Shown: positions 10,959 through 23,226 of the stretch, piece after piece
How the letters are laid out: each line of letters starts with the position of its first letter
How positions within the stretch are numbered: position 1 is the stretch's first letter
DNA from: Leptodactylus fallax
Taxonomy: Eukaryota > Chordata > Amphibia > Anura > Leptodactylidae
Reading direction: 5' to 3'
DNA: 64,000 nucleotides
NCBI GenBank assembly: GCA_947044405.1
Contig: CAMRHE010000333.1
Coordinates: 1,488,001 to 1,552,000, forward strand
Notes under the pieces: model-generated
Told to the model about the DNA's origin: nothing
Seen by the model: only the letters and a program-made list of their open reading frames with translations
The model's database searches: none
Translations under genes and position numbers: made by a program

Positions 10959-11785
10959 TTAGCTAACACCTGGGGCATTATTAATAAGGGGCACTATTCA
11001 TACAGGGTACACACGGACATTATTAATATAAAGATGCACTTGGGGGTATTATTCATTATGGGGGGTTATATCATATATTTTATAATTGGGGGTAGCAGCA
11101 GGATGGGGGTTTTGTGTAGGTGAGGACATTGTGGGTTGGATGCCTGGAAAAGTGAGGAGTCAAAGATGTCTGTGTTTCAAACTTTACAGAGACAAGTCAC
11201 AGCTGAAAGAAGTGGTCATGGCGGTCCAAAGGGAAGAGAAGGGAAATGTGAAGGATTAGTCAGAGACGTCACCTGTAAGTCACAAAATGTTATTGTACTA
11301 TATTGATGGGGGTCTGTCTGCTGATTCCCCCACTGAGCCTGAGAATTGTTTTTTTTCCCCCCACTGGGTGGGAATTCAGCCTGACCGCAGCCAGGCTGCA
11401 TATAGGTGTGTCACTTGGTGGATGGACGAACCCGCGTGGCTCTCATTCACTTCAATGGGAGTGCCAAAGATAGCCGAAGTCCAGTACTCAGCTATCTGCG
11501 GGGCTCCTATTATAGAGAATGGGGGCCACGTGGGCTTAGTCATCCACCAAGCAGAAGATATGTGAAGTTATTGTCATTGTTAATGCCGTGTTGTTGATCT
11601 GATACTGAAGTAATGTAGTAAGAAGAATTCTTAAAAACTGTTTCATAAGTTTGTGTATGTTTATTGTACGACAATAACAGTGTGTGACACTAACAGCATC
11701 TAAACTCAATTTCATATTTTTTTTTTGAGGGGGTGGGGCGTCTTTCGATAGTCCGCCTCAGGCAACAAAGAGGCTAGGTTCACCA
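10959..11785. other. Unassigned sequence
   Basis: No exon or RNA gene. Short frames around 11287-11597 sit on an inverted pair: GATGGACGAACCCGCGTGGC at 11421 faces CCACGTGGGCTTAGTCATCC at 11526. This suggests another decayed foldback element. Confidence 0.5.
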
Positions 11786-12387
11786 CTGCTGCTGGGAGTA
11801 ACATCGGATCGCTGGAGAGGTGAGTAACATTGGTTGTTATGTTTATCACCTCCCCTGCGTCTCCGATTATTATACCCCGGGGTCTGAAAATACCACGGAG
11901 TATAATAATAGTAGTATTTGAGGCCCGCGGCCTCACTTACCGATGCCCGCGGCTGCTCACAGCGTCCGATAGCAGAAGGGGAAGCGGAGGAGGCCACAGC
12001 AGAAGCGGGGATCAGTAAATAAATAGGCCGTTACCTGCCAGAGTTACTCCAGTAGGTAACGGCCTATTTATATATATATATAAAAAAAAATATCCAAACC
12101 TACCTGCGATTGCTTGATGGAGCCGCCTCATCTTCTTCACCCGCGTCCGCGTCTCAACATAGGAGGCATGATGACGTCATTGTATCGCCGCCTGCGCTGA
12201 GATGCGGAGATCTCGTAAACCAGCCCAGGACAGGTATCGCACAGCTTTGTTTTTTTGTTTTTTTAAGCCGCCTGTCCTGGGCTAGTTTACAGTAAATAGA
12301 ATGTAAAAAATGCCGCCCCCCAGACAGTGACAGACAGTGCCGCCTGAGGCGGCCGCCTCACTTCGCCTCATTAGTGGTGCGCCCCTG
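11786..12387. mobile_element. hAT-like fragment related, in inverse, to the element at 4923
   Basis: Read on the minus strand, it repeats the order of 5020-5530: the ACCAGCCCAGGACAGG palindrome, a GACGTCAT-containing GC-rich block, a TATATATAAATAGGCCGTTA phrase, the AATAAT hairpin and a GTTATGTTTATCACCTCCCC phrase. The right terminus GTGGTGCGCCCCTG at 12374-12387 is a plausible hAT end. The left end and target duplication are not found. Confidence 0.55.
11866..11909. repeat. AATAAT hairpin, copy 4
   Basis: ATTATTATACCCCGGGGTC faces TACCACGGAGTATAATAATA. One side of the stem has changed (GACCCC to TACCAC), making this the most decayed of the four. No minisatellite follows it. Confidence 0.7.
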
Positions 12388-15300
12388 GGTTTAGTGGATA
12401 AAAATCAGGGGATAACTCCCTCAGGAGTAGCCCAAAGGCAAACCAGTTAGGTAACCCACAGGATCCACACCCACTGGTTGTTACACCTTGTTACAGTTGC
12501 TGAATGTGAAAACATTCCATCTTATATCCAATTGCAGCACTAGTTGTTCTAACAGCAAGATGACAGGGTTGATACAGATTAGCAACTGGTGCATGACTCT
12601 AAGGTCTGTAATGTTATGTATTTGGGTTAGTATAATACAGGTGCAAAAGTACGCCTGTAATACTCTTGTATGAAATTGACCTTAAAGTTATGCAACAGCT
12701 ACTATGCTATATCATGACTGCCATATTACTGTAGAACAACAAGTTCAACAATACGCTAGTCTGAAACTGGCCTTATGTGGCAAACTATCATTGTTTAGTA
12801 GTCTAAGTTGCTGTTTATTTCATGTTATGTTTACTTTTTATCTCACAAGTATTAATGTGTAGTTAATGTTCAATTCATTTACCGTAACTAAATTAAGTAA
12901 ATGAAGATAAAAAGTCAATAGCTAAAATAAAATGATAAGGAGTGAAGGGCAGAACAATAAATTGCATGTACTTCAGGAATAAATATGCTTTTGGTTATTG
13001 TAGTACACCATAGAGAAAGGTTTTCCCTCGATTCAGCATTTTGTTTTCAAGGCGTGTGTTGCTGAAGGGACCCTGCCAAGTATTGCAATTGTGAAATTAC
13101 ATTACGTGTATTTTTGCTGTTCTTGTTGCAACCAGTTACAGTTCCTTGGATGCCCTGATATTGTCATCTCTGTGTCCATCCAGGTACAGTAGACAGGGGG
13201 CCTGTCTTTGACTTTCAGAAAACTGTCTGCATGGGTAAGTCTATGGCAATTTTAAAGGGGTTTCCTGGGCAAAAAAAAAAAAAAATTTTTCAAAAAAGGT
13301 CTGTTAGTGCTATTAATGGATTAATAAATGCCATCAAATACCTTTAGCAGTGTTTTGAGTGATTTCTGGCTTCTTCTGCATTTGTTTACATCCATAACTT
13401 CCTGTGGTTTGTTTCCTACAAGTTCCATGATACCTCACTTCTCTTCCCTCTCTCACTCACTGTCCCCCTCCCTTTCCACATACTCCCCCTCCCTTTTCCC
13501 TAGAAAATAAGACATGTAAAGTTATCCCTTTGCAGTAATTTGCTGTAGGCTCCTCTATGTCTACACCAGACATACTGGAGCCACTCACAATATTGAGCAT
13601 GTATATCTTATCTGTATGACCTTCCGGCGATTGTGGGCAATTGCACATGCCAGGCAGCCTGCGCATGCGCAATAGGCTAAATGAGCTCAGGAACTCTATT
13701 GCGCATGCCCTGTTGGAAGATTTACTGCGCATCTGGGGGTGATGACGATCCGTGACAGGAGATTCCAGCGGGAAGAATGGTAAGTATGATGGGGAGGTGT
13801 GTAGTGAGGGGAGGGGACGGGAAGTGAGGGGACGGGTGTGGGATGGGGATATAGTATGTAACACTCCGTTTCCGGAAGTGGCGAAACGGAATGTCACAGG
13901 ATACTCTGAAAATGTGTCTGGGGCGGTCACGTGACTGCCCCGGCGATAATGGTAAATATGGTAAATATTTTTGGTAAAGCAAGTAATTTGTAAAGTAGGA
14001 GGGGGGATGTGAAAGATCCTCAGTGCGCCAACACCGCTGTGGCCCCACCTGAGTCTTCTTTCATATAAAAAACACACTCACCGCCAGTGAGTGTCGGGTT
14101 CACAAGATAAATACAAGACAAGCTTTCTAAATTTTATATATTTATTAACCCCTAAATGGGTTGGTATTAACATCTAACATATACAGTTCAGAACAGATAT
14201 GCATATATGCAAGCATTAACAGTTACTAGTTACAATATACAGTACAATAAAAATAAAAAGGGAATAACATTGAAATAATTACTTTACCACACATCTCCTT
14301 GATGTGGCTCTAGTCCAACACTCACACATGGCATGTGTGAGTAACCAGTGGAGGCTTCTTGGCATGTGGCATTAACTCCTAGCATGTGGCATTAATTCAA
14401 TAATCCAGCCTGCATGCTCTTTACAGTGGTCCGTCTGTAATATCCTGTAGTCTCAGCACAAAAATCTCCATAGCATAATCTCTTCCCACAGACCTCTTAC
14501 CTCATCTTTTATACCCTTTATGCCACCTCCCAGAATGAGGTCATCGGCGGCAGCAAGTCTGATTGAATAATGCACTCAAGTCCAGATCCTTTGTAAAGAG
14601 CTGAGACCAAGTGAAATGATACAATGTTATCAGCCATATCTGATCAACCAGTGCAGACTGATCAATGCATGTTTCTTGGATCACTCAGGGCTGTATATGA
14701 ATATAATGGAGCCCTGCTGGGGTGGATACAAAGCCCTATTGTTCCAGCCTGGCCACTATTGCCAATATACACCTAGGCTTATAGCTGCGCACATTATGAG
14801 TAAATGGAACTAGAGAGAAATACGCTACCCAGAGACCAAAATACAGCTCTGAATTATAGCCATATTTAAGCAGAATCATCACAGGGGACCTTAATGGAGG
14901 AAACCGAGGCAGCATGTGAGGAGCAGAGGGCTTCAGGTATGTTGACTTTACATATGCCACATGTGGTATAATAAAACTTTAGTTTTGAGTGATGGGTAGA
15001 TTATAAAGGGGTCTTCTGATTCATTTTTTTAGCACATAGTAAGGCTTAAAATAACAAACAGTATATACTCACCTGTCCATTCAGTCGGAGATCCAGAGGA
15101 GAATCTCTGTTTGGGTCCCTGGTCTTCCTGACCTTTGGTCCGCACAGGAGCACATCAGCCAATCAGTGGCTGAGCAGTGGTGTTCTGGAGCATCAGTACT
15201 CAGCCACTGCACCCATGTGCAGGTAGAAAGTACACAAAGACTAGGGAACGTGAACAGAGACTCTCTGCTGGATCCCAGGCTGAATGGACAGGTGAGTTTG

Positions 15301-16484
15301 CAATGTTTGATATTTTAAAGGGGTTGTCCAGGACCCAGAAGTAATTGATACTGATGACCTATACATAGGATAGGATAATAGTATCAGAACCATGGGGGTC
15401 TGTCACCGGTACCTGTGCCAATCAGGTGTTTCAGCCATATGCTAGGTATCGCGCCAGAAGCAGACCTGTTCCTATTCCAGTGAACATGAGAGCGGTTGCA
15501 GTTCCAGGCGCCACCACAACAGTGCCCAGGACCTAAATGTAATTGATACTCTTTAAGCCTCCTTATGTTCTAAAAAACAAAATGGAACACCCCTTTGTGC
15601 ATAAAGAATGTGCCTGATACTCTATAATGCCAGTGAATATGGTTTCAGGGCAGTTCCTGGTTGCAATGTGCTGGAATCTGGTTTACAGTATAAGTTCTCA
15701 CATGCATAAACACTGCTTCATCTGTCTGGATTAAAATGTTGTTTTAACCGCAATGTTACCCATGAATAGACTCTTTTTAGAATCATTGGCATGCTGGCAA
15801 CATTACAAATTTGGGGGAGGATTCTGAATATTTCTGACTTTATTGTGTTCTAAGATATATGTGGGTTGAGGACTTGAAGGCTTAGAGAGAGACTTCAGCA
15901 CAAAAAAGGAACTGGTTATAGGGAAGCCAGAATGAAGAGAAATACCTCACTCACGTCATTGTTCATGCCTATCCACAGATTCCACCTTTACTATCATTAC
16001 TGCCTTATCAACAAACTGACCCCTTATATCTTCCATATGAGGAGTTTCTGGTATTCAGTGTCACCCATGTCTATAAGCCTTATTAGGGCATATTGATGGA
16101 ATTCTTGGAACCCTCCTATATGAGCCGCAGAAGATAAACGGCCCCCATTCTGGTTGGCTAATATGGCCAGCTTGTATTTCTAAAGGCCACAGAAGGGAAA
16201 TTTATAGACGATGGCAAAGTTATCTTGGCAAAATCATCCGCTTGCTGTTTGTGGGGGCTGTTAGAAAACTGTCAGCCAACAGCTATCACTACCAAATCCT
16301 CCCCCATACCTATGCACAAGTAGCCGAACATGTACATGTTCTGAATGGGGAGAGGGGAAATTGCTGCTGCTAGCAATAACTTACCATCCCTGAGAACAAA
16401 AGGATCGAGCATGTTGAAATTCATCACTGACATCTACCATCAGCAATGAGTCAATAGGCCCCCATACATATTAGGTTACATTAA
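12388..16484. other. No supported gene; scattered repeat ends
   Basis: Bases 13253-13275 carry a TTTAAAGGGGTTTCCTGGGC end and 15315-15340 a TTAAAGGGGTTGTCCAGG end, both TTAA-type. Bases 15070-15300 contain facing phrases CTCACCTGTCCATTCAG and CTGAATGGACAGGTGAG. A 206-codon minus-strand frame at 13457-14077 covers GC-rich, repeat-like sequence (TGCGCATGCGCAAT) and has no recognisable domain. The rest is unassigned. Confidence 0.5.
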
Positions 16485-16661
16485 ATGGGTTGTCTGGCCT
16501 TATTCTTTATGGATTGTCCTCAGGATAAGCCATAAATATATGATCGATAGGGGGCTGACACTCGACCCACAGACCGATCAGCTCTACGGAGCTGTTATTT
16601 ATGGCCTATCCATAATAGGATAAAGAGGATAAGCCATAAAAAATAAGCCCAGACAATCCCT
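16485..16661. mobile_element. Short TTAA-flanked MITE, 177 bp
   Basis: TTAA at 16481-16484 and 16662-16665. Left end ATGGGTTGTCTGGCCTTATT, right end inverted AGGGATTGTCTGGGCTTATT. The stem continues with GGATAAGCCATAAATA and its inverse, so almost the whole element folds on itself. Confidence 0.7.
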
Positions 16662-16665
16662 TTAA

Positions 16666-18058
16666 CATCTGCATCAAAGTCCATCCGGCGCAGAATCCAT
16701 CTGAAATCATGCATGAAAAAGTCCTGCAAGAGCGTCTTCTATCCAGCAAAGTCAGGAAAAAAAAATAACAGCTAACCAACAGACCTCATCGTAGTCAATG
16801 GAGTCCCTTGGGATCCCTTGTCCATCATTAGACAGACTTTTTATTATTTAATCCAGTTCTCTGGTCCTGCAACCAATAAAAAGAATGGATCAAACTACAC
16901 AGATGAGTACACACCCTTAGATGGGCGAGTGGCCTGGTAATATGTGTAGCCAGCTCTAGTGAGCAGAGCAGGACTCTACACAATAGCATGATTACACATC
17001 ATACACATCATTGCTGTTTAGTCTGTTCTAGTCTGTCCAAAGAACGGAAAAAATGGACAATAGATCTATTCTATGATGGACACAAACAGAGCCCAAGAGA
17101 ACCTATTGACAATAATGGGGTTTGTCAGATGTCCTTTTTTTATTTTAGCTGAAATCGCTAGATGACAAAGTAGGGTTTGCAGCACTTTTTCATCTGGTGA
17201 TTTATGACTGATGTGAACTTAGTCTTAATGGAATCTTCCACTGTGTATAGCCAGGGTTAAGTGCAATAAGCACATGTAATATGAACTTTATGAAAATTGT
17301 GCTCTCGGAAACGATAAGAACAGAAGCTGCGCTATTGCTTTCTGTCCAACATCTTACAGTGTCAGCACTTTGTACACTCATTCAGTACTTTCCATATACA
17401 CAAAGCACTTCAGAGTACAAGTTCCGCCATAGTATGCCGCTATCAGCTGCCAGACAGCAATTCTACTTGTGTATGGTGTTATTGTAGCCAAATCTTACCA
17501 ATTAACATCAATTTATTGACACGCCGAAGGACAAGCAGTCCTGACACAAAGTCCATTATAAGAGGAGTGAACTCCGGTGTTCTCATTGTTATGTATCAGG
17601 ACAGAAACATAATTTATTTACATGACTTAACCTTCCAACTATGGAGGGACAGTCCCTACTTTTGACTTAAGTTCCTCTGTCCCTCTTTGCTCCTTATAGA
17701 GGTTTTCCCACAAATATAACCATATTTAAATTTGAAGATCATAAAAAGTTAAACATTTTTGCAAACACAATTAATTTTTTATTTTTTTTTTTAAACCACA
17801 TTTACCTGGGGAGGAGATGAATGCACTATGGAAAGAATGCATGGTGCGTGATGTTCTGCACACATATTCTGTACACCGTTCATGGCAGCAGTGCTCCTAA
17901 CACCAGTGACCTCTTTCAGTAGAATAATACACACTGCCACAATGCAAATAAGGAATGGTTTGAGAAACATGACAAATAAAATAAAGATGTTAACTCAGGC
18001 CTCTAAATGTGCCAGACATAATCCAATAAACAAAAAATAGTAGAAAAATAAGCATATA
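16666..18058. other. Unassigned sequence
   Basis: Nothing recognisable. The 68-codon frame at 17281-17487 lacks any family feature or splice context. Confidence 0.5.
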
Positions 18059-19355
18059 CATGGCTGTGCATAAGTTTTAGACAGGTATGGAAACCAAAGT
18101 AGGAGCGTGCAAAGTGAATGAACAAAACAGATCTAAATAAACAATATTTGATGTGACCACCCTTTATCTCTAAAATAGCATCAATTCTTCTAGTAACACT
18201 TATAGTTTTTGAAGGAACTCGGCAGTAAAGTTGTTCCAAACATCTTGGAGAAATATGCACAGTTCGTCTATGAATATAGGCTTGCTCAAGTCCTTCTGTC
18301 TCTTCATGTAATCCCAGACAGACTGGATGGTGTTGAGATCAGGGCTCTGTTGGGGCCATATCATCACTTCCTGGACTCCTTGTTCTTCTTTATGTTTCGG
18401 ATAGTTCTTAATGGCATGGGCTGTATCTTTAGGATTGCTGCTACAGAATTAATGATGGTATTGCATGTTTGGTAAGTTTCTACCTTTATTTCTCAGCATT
18501 GAGGACATTATTAATTCTGAACAAATTCCCAAACTCCATTCACTGAAATGCAGTCCCAAACTTGCAAGGATCCTCCAGCACGTTTCATTGTTGCCTGCAG
18601 ACGCTATTGCAGTCATTATTGTGAACAATATGTCTTCTGCTACTGCCAAATATTTCACATTTTGACTCCTCAGTCCAGAGAATCCGCTGCCATATTTTAT
18701 GCATCCCAGTTTGTATGTTTTCATGCATTAAGTCCCTTGGTTTTCTTTCCATGTCAAACCTATGGTTTTTTGGATGCAAATCTTACATGAAGACTACTCC
18801 TGACCAGACTTCTCCGAACAGTATATGGGTGTACCGGGTCCCACTGGTCTGTGCCAGTTTTGAGCTGTTGGCACTGCTGGACATCTTTTGGTTTCAAAGG
18901 GAAGTAAGCATGATGTGTCTTTCACTACTACAAGTTTCCTTGGCTGACCACTGCATCTACAGTCCTCAACATTGCCCATTGGTGCTTCTTTAAAAGAGTT
19001 GAACAGCACATCTTGAACTCTAGTTGCTTTGAAATCTTTGCCTGGGAGAGAACTTGTTGATACAGAAACTACCTTGTATCTTGTTGCTGTGCTCAGTCTC
19101 GCCATGGTCTATGACCTGTGTCTTCCCAGCCTCACCTTTGTAGCAGAGTTTGGCTGTTCCTCACCCAGTTTAAAGCCTACTACACTGCCATTTTTCTTTC
19201 AGTTGATGACTAAGTTTTACCCCACTTATGGGAATGATGATCATGGTCACCTCTTTGGTATCCTTGGTATCACAGAGCCACGCTCTCTGTTATTTTATAA
19301 AGGCGCCTGCCCCCAAACGAGTTACATTGAAGAAGATATAATAAAATTGGACTTA
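18059..19355 (-). mobile_element. Old Tc1-like element remnant (copy H), right end lost
   Basis: The left terminus after TA reads CATGGCTGTGCATAAGTTTT. It matches the right end of the smaller relative at 27405 (AAAACATTTGCACAACACTG) in inverse. On the minus strand, about 18300-18370 encodes WPQQSPDLNTIQSVWDYMKR, the Tc1 DDE C-terminal signature with Gln in place of the catalytic Glu. The frame at 18794-19105 (MARLSTATRYKVVSVSTSSL onward, with GQPRKL) is a decayed N-terminal DNA-binding part. The intervening frame has many stops. Copy G abuts the right side. Confidence 0.65.
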
Positions 19356-20706
19356 CAGTCATATGAAAAAGTTTGGGCACCCCTATTAATCTTAATCTTT
19401 TTTATTTTTAAATATTTGGTTTTTTTCACCCCTTTTTTTTTAAGATATCCAGCATAACTGTGGACCAGTAATATCTGGGTTGAAATGGGTTACCTACAAA
19501 CAAAAAGGCAATATGCAATAAACCAAAATTTGACCGGGAAAAAATTGGGGCCCATCATTTATTGATTTGATTACTCAAAGTCCGCTCGGCACAAAATTGG
19601 TTTTGCCCTTGCCAGGTTTGTATCCAACTGGAAGGTATTTAAGGTGGCCAATGCAAGTTGTTCTCCTTTTTGAACCCCCCCGGGGGGGGGGGGGGGGCCC
19701 GGAAAACCCCCCAAAAAGAAAAAAAAATGTTAAGTGTTGGGGGGGGGGGAAAAGGGGGCTCGTCTCGGGGGTAAGGAATGCGGGCATAGTGAAAGTGTTC
19801 TTCCTGTTAAGCCCAGAAGTGACAGGCCAAGAAAAAACAGAAAGACAGAGAAGAAGAATGGTGAGAAAAAAAAAAAAAAAAAAACAAACAACCTCCTTAA
19901 TCATTCGCATCATCTGGCTGCAGACGGGTCACTGTGCATGGTCAACCAGGTGGAACACTTTGCCAGGAGAGCTGTATGGGAGAGTGGGCGGAAGAAGCCG
20001 CTTCTGGAAGGACTGCCATAAACAGAGTCGCCTGAGGTCTGCAAAAGCACATATGGGCATCAAATAGATGCATACCCCTATGGAAGGCCGGCACCGGGGT
20101 CGTAAAGTGAGGTTTGGCTCAAAAGCGACCACCCCCGGGCCGGGGGGCCCGCCGCAGTCCATCAGCAGATTCTTGAGAATAATGTACAAGAATCAGTGAC
20201 GAATGAGTTACGCCGGGGATGGATATTTCAGCAAGACAAGACCAAAACACAGCTCCAAATCTACTCAGGCACAGCAGGGAACAATACAATGTTCTGGAAT
20301 GGCCATCCCAGTCCCCAGACCTGGAAAACCATGGACACTGGGGGATTTGAAGCGGGCTGCCATGCCGCGACCATCAAACTTAACTGAACTGGAATTGTTT
20401 TGTAAAGAGGAATGGTCAAAAATACCTTCATCCAGGATCCAGGAACTGATTAAAAGCTACAGGGAGCGCTAGAGGGGTTTTTTTGCGAAAGGGGGGCACA
20501 AAAATTAATGCCCTTTCGGGGGGGGGGCCCCCTTTCGCGGCGGGCGGTTGTGTTTTGTGCTTCTTTTTCTTTTGCAAAACACCCCACTCCACTCCAAATT
20601 CGTCCCGCCGTTATGTATTAAAACAAATGAAGGGGGGCGAAACACAAAAAAATTAAACTAAAACCATGTTAAGATTAAGGGGTGCCCAAACTTTTTCATA
20701 TGACTG
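19356..20706 (+). mobile_element. Tc1-like DD34E element, corrupted copy (copy G)
   Basis: TA-flanked ends CAGTCATATGAAAAAGTTTG and CTTTTTCATATGACTG, same family as the element at 56869. The transposase is recognisable only in patches: WIFQQDK near 20220, [20 protein letters not shown] near 20380-20440, and GRPRK remnants near 19825. Patches of near-perfect identity with the 56869 copy alternate with homopolymer-rich nonsense (19675-19760, 20500-20580). No open transposase. Confidence 0.75.
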
Positions 20707-23063
20707 TATTAAGATATCCAGCATTTCCAGTTACGGGGTAAATCCTACAAACAATCGTTTATGAAGTGGAGGGTGGCGGTAAAAAAGCGTAGAGAAAAAG
20801 TGTTCCCCCCCCCCCCCCTTTCTCTTCTCCTCGGGGGGGCCTAATACTTCTCTACTAAAGATGAGTACCCATCCATACAATCTACAGATAACGGGGTAAT
20901 TCACCAAGACGTTATCACCCTATGAGCGCTTTGTTTTTCCTTTTCATGTGCCGTTTTCTTGACAAGTAATGAAAGAGAGAGGGGATCTGGGGAAGGGGTC
21001 AGTGGAATGATTGTTAAATGTTCAGATCATGGTGCAATGATGGCTAGATGTGCTGACACTGAAGTCCTCTGTGCTGCTGAATGTATAAGTGATAAAGAAT
21101 ACAAAGAAGTCCTTCTATTGTGGGAATATAATTGCAGTTTTTACCTTTTGCGTTACTATTTACAGTATATACCTAATATACAGACTATAGAATATAGACT
21201 AGTTTTTCACATTATATACCAGAGTATGCATTGTATTGATGTCATTGTAGTGAATTGCATTCCATTGAGAGCCTTAAAGAGAATTCCCCTGCAGGCAGCG
21301 AAAAGCACATATGCAATAATCCAGTAATGAGATGGTCTTCAAATGTTACACAACTTTGGTATAATTATAGGTTACAGACCTTCCACAGTGGAGTCCTATC
21401 TTGTTTGTGATGACAGTGTTTCCACCCTTGTCTAACCTGGCAGTTCATCACTGTCAACAGTACATCCACAAGATCCAAGTCACTAGTCACATCTTAGGCA
21501 CTGCTATTCAAGTCAATGTGGAGGGCCAGTTTCATGGGATATTGAATAGCCTACTTATGCCGACTACACAGTATAATGGCCCCCTTTTTCCCCCACATAC
21601 AGTGTAAGGGATCCCTTATGCTCCCGCATACAGTATAATGGCCTTTATATGCCCCCACACAGTATAATGACCCCCTTTGCCCCAATATACAGTATAATGG
21701 CTTACAAAATTAAGCATACTCACCTGTCCCTGGTGTCCATTCGGTCTTTTGTCAGTGCATCGATGCTGGAAGTTCACTGACTCACATGACCACTAAGACT
21801 ACCAGTGGCCTCAGCTGAGTCACGTGAGGCTGAGGACATCTGGCATCAATACACCGGCAGTGGACACTAGAGAATCGGGGATCGGTGAGTATGCTTTATT
21901 GGATTAACACCTCCCCCAGCCTCCACACGGGTTGGACAACCCCTTTAATGTGTATGACAATGTGTACATACACTTGCCCACTATATTTCCTCTCATTATG
22001 ACAGCAGGCAAAGATGAACAATGCACCACACTTTATTAAAAAAGATCTTTTCTGTAAAGGATTAGAACTTAGAAAGTAGACATTTTCAAACTCCAATGTA
22101 TATTTTTTATTTTGTTCCAAATTTTTTAAGTCGTATACATAAGCCTATAGAAAACACACACAAAAAAAACTCTACACCTAGAACATGCTGCATTTGAAAA
22201 AAACTCTACAAAACTCATCAACTACAAAGAGAAGCACCACAAAAATTCTACACTGTTTGTAGTGTGATTTTGTAGCTTTTTTAGTATATACAGTATAACA
22301 CAGCACATTACATATTGTAGTAGTTTCTATATGCACATGTATTGAGAAACATTACAAAACACTTACAAAATGAAACTGTTGTAAACTATGTATCCATTAC
22401 CTAACAAGGAGAGGATTTTGTCCTAAACTTTTTTTGTAATTGTCATTGTAACCAATATCCTGTGACAGCAGTCCGAAGACACCAAAAAGGTTGACGCCAG
22501 CAGGAAATATTTACCATGAGGTCAAAACAATGTTTCTGCAGTTGTTATTAACCTGAAAGTTACTTGAGAACTCTAATTATATTCTTTTATGACCACGGAC
22601 TTGAGACTGTGGTCTGTAGTCCACCTTCATTAACTATTAGGATATCTTACAGGACAGGTGGGTGGAAAATTGTTACACAAAGCTGTCCAGCTGCAAAAGC
22701 AAACCTTGCCAGCTCAAAGATCAGGAATCTGTACAAGTTTGTACTCAAAAGGTAAATTGATTTCTTTTAGTCTGATAGTCCATGGATTTGTCACATGGAC
22801 TAAGGATAAGAAAGAAAGGCAACCCCTTTAAGGGTGGACACATCTGTACATCACCGGTGACCACAATAAAGTAAGATGTAAAAAAGGAATGAAACATCAC
22901 TTTATCTTCATTGCAAGGCTAGGTTCTTGCAGCAGAATTAGTTTCAATGGGAGGCAGATGTTTCCATTTTCCATTTCCAGAAAAAAAATCAGCTAACAGA
23001 AAAAATGTGTCCTACTTGATCTTTAGGAGGATTCTGTCGGAAGCTCCCATTAAAGTGAATGTA
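20707..23063. other. No supported gene; short repeats
   Basis: TAAGATATCCAGCAT at 20709-20723 repeats 19440-19454. Bases 21565-21715 hold about four units containing CACACAGTATAATGGCCCCC, a weak minisatellite; 9000-9120 has similar phrases. AAGCATACTCACCTGTCCC at 21713 faces CGGTGAGTATGCTTTATTGG at 21881, and AACCCCTTTAATG at 21939 resembles a TTAA-type end. The remainder is unassigned. Confidence 0.5.
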
Positions 23064-23226
23064 CAGTACAGACCAAAAGTTTGGACACACCTTCTCATTC
23101 CAAGAGTTTTCTGTATTTTCATGACTATAAAAATTGTAGATTCACACTGAAGCCATCAAAACTATGAATTAACACATGTGGAATTATATACTTAACAAAA
23201 AAGTGTGAAACAACTGAAAATATGTC

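Noticed and set aside
13457..14077. 206-codon minus-strand frame
   Set aside because: Low-complexity, GC-biased sequence with repeat character and two overlapping frames of similar quality. No domain, and no splice or promoter context.
19567..20067. 166-codon plus-strand frame
   Set aside because: A corrupted stretch of copy G. Only the fragments SDRPRKNRKTEK and SAKAHM are transposase-derived; homopolymer runs keep the frame open by chance.
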